Source of the DNA: Verrucomicrobiota bacterium
GTDB taxonomy: Bacteria > Verrucomicrobiota > Kiritimatiellia > Kiritimatiellales > Tichowtungiaceae
Direction: 5' to 3'
NCBI GenBank assembly: GCA_020853375.1
Contig: JADYZA010000097.1
Span: 1-5,031, forward strand
DNA: 5,031 nt
Part shown: piece by piece, positions 4,655 to 5,031 of the stretch
Layout of the letters: each line of letters begins with the position of its first letter
Numbering within the stretch: position 1 is the first letter of the stretch
Position numbers and translations under genes: made by a program
Notes under the pieces: model-generated
What the model saw: only the letters and a program-made list of their open reading frames with translations
Databases searched by the model: none
What the model was told of the DNA's origin: nothing

Positions 4655-5031
4655 CTATTCCTCAGGAACAGTGATTTTATGCAGAACCCTGTCGGCGCTG
4701 TCCGGCAGGGTTCCTTCGTTATAGAAGGTTCGCAGGATTTCCAACGCCTGGAAGCTTTCCTCGATTTGTTTTTCCAAACGTTGGAAAGCCAGATGTTCCA
4801 GTTCCTCCTCCTGCATGATTTCGACCAGATGCGCGTCGCCGTGCGCTTTCTGTCCGGCATAGGTCGGCAGTCGCCCAAGAATTCGCAGCAGATGGCGATG
4901 CAGGTCGTCTGGCTGCGCCGCCATTAGTTCGTCGCAGAAAAACTCATAACAGACCGGCGGACGGCCAATCTCCAGCGAACAACCTGTTTCTGTCAGAAAT
5001 CCGTAGCGGTCGCTTTCCAGTTCGTCCCGGC
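4655..5031 (-). CDS. C-terminal part of a YkgJ-like Cys-cluster protein (5' end outside window)
   Basis: Reading leftward, an open frame enters from beyond 5031 and ends at TAG (4657-4655), giving 124 visible residues. The internal ATG at 4924 is not the start, because the frame stays open upstream of it. The upstream segment RYGFLTETGCSL and then GCSLEIGRPPVCYEFFC (visible residues 16-32) resembles the end of the YkgJ metal-chelating domain (C-x-I...RP..C..F), with cysteines 17, 27 and 32. The rest is a helical, Glu-rich tail with two FQxLE repeats (AFQRLEKQ and SFQALEIL) separated by IEE, suggesting a short coiled coil. It ends HKITVPEE. In YkgJ proteins such cysteines are thought to bind Zn or Fe; the role here is unknown. 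It converges with dapL across the repeat element. The coding call is good; the family call is tentative. Confidence 0.65.
   Translation of the reverse strand, partial: RDELESDRYGFLTETGCSLEIGRPPVCYEFFCDELMAAQPDDLHRHLLRILGRLPTYAGQKAHGDAHLVEIMQEEELEHLAFQRLEKQIEESFQALEILRTFYNEGTLPDSADRVLHKITVPEE

Noticed and set aside
4562..4927. Open frames running through the inverted repeat with DEASSLV and RGWKPRL peptides
   Set aside because: These peptides are translations of the REP-like hairpins and antisense of the - strand gene, a common source of false gene calls.
1..5031. CRISPR array or a new multi-gene defence system
   Set aside because: No regularly spaced direct repeats with spacers are present, and the genes other than fic look like ordinary core or solitary genes.

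Overview
The window reads as bacterial chromosome, roughly half G+C, with compact genes mostly on the + strand. A CCA-encoding tRNA-Leu, a DapL-type LL-diaminopimelate aminotransferase, a PIN-PhoH protein and tandem TTCC-N7-GGAA dyads in an intergenic region together suggest the Planctomycetes-Verrucomicrobia-Chlamydiae superphylum, possibly Kiritimatiellota. This placement rests on remembered family distribution and repeat style. No search was run, so it is a moderate-to-weak inference.

Layout. Positions 1-30 hold the terminator of an upstream transcript, overlapped by a possible promoter for the tRNA-Leu(CAA) at 53-137. Between the tRNA and the next gene is a scar-like stretch (138-374). 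It contains a 50-codon fragment resembling the extreme N-terminus of large restriction-modification (type IIG/Eco57I-like) proteins. Then comes a complete class II Fic protein (375-1385) with an N-terminal inhibitory helix, a Q-rich repeated linker and a C-terminal winged-helix-like segment. The tRNA, broken restriction-modification gene and Fic gene together look like a small accessory or defence hot spot next to a tRNA.

A 175-base intergenic region (1386-1560) carries three tandem TTCC-N7-GGAA-type dyads and a possible hairpin abutting the next start codon. It leads into phoH (1561-2865; PIN nuclease plus PhoH ATPase). After 86 bases come an unrecognised 122-residue protein (2952-3320) with a good ribosome binding site and, 21 bases later, dapL (3342-4565). 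The last two probably form an operon, possibly with phoH. DapL makes LL-diaminopimelate for lysine and peptidoglycan in one step, so this half looks like core genome.

The right end has a convergent gene on the - strand (4655-5031, 5' end outside the window). Its visible start looks like a YkgJ-type cysteine cluster followed by a helical tail. The 89-base gap between the convergent genes is almost filled by a 76-bp element with perfect 24-bp terminal inverted repeats. Each repeat is itself a hairpin with GTAG at its base, and the whole is flanked by a 5-bp direct repeat GTAAT. This REP/BIME- or MITE-like insertion is the most interesting non-coding structure here. I did not find a clear new multi-gene system in the window.
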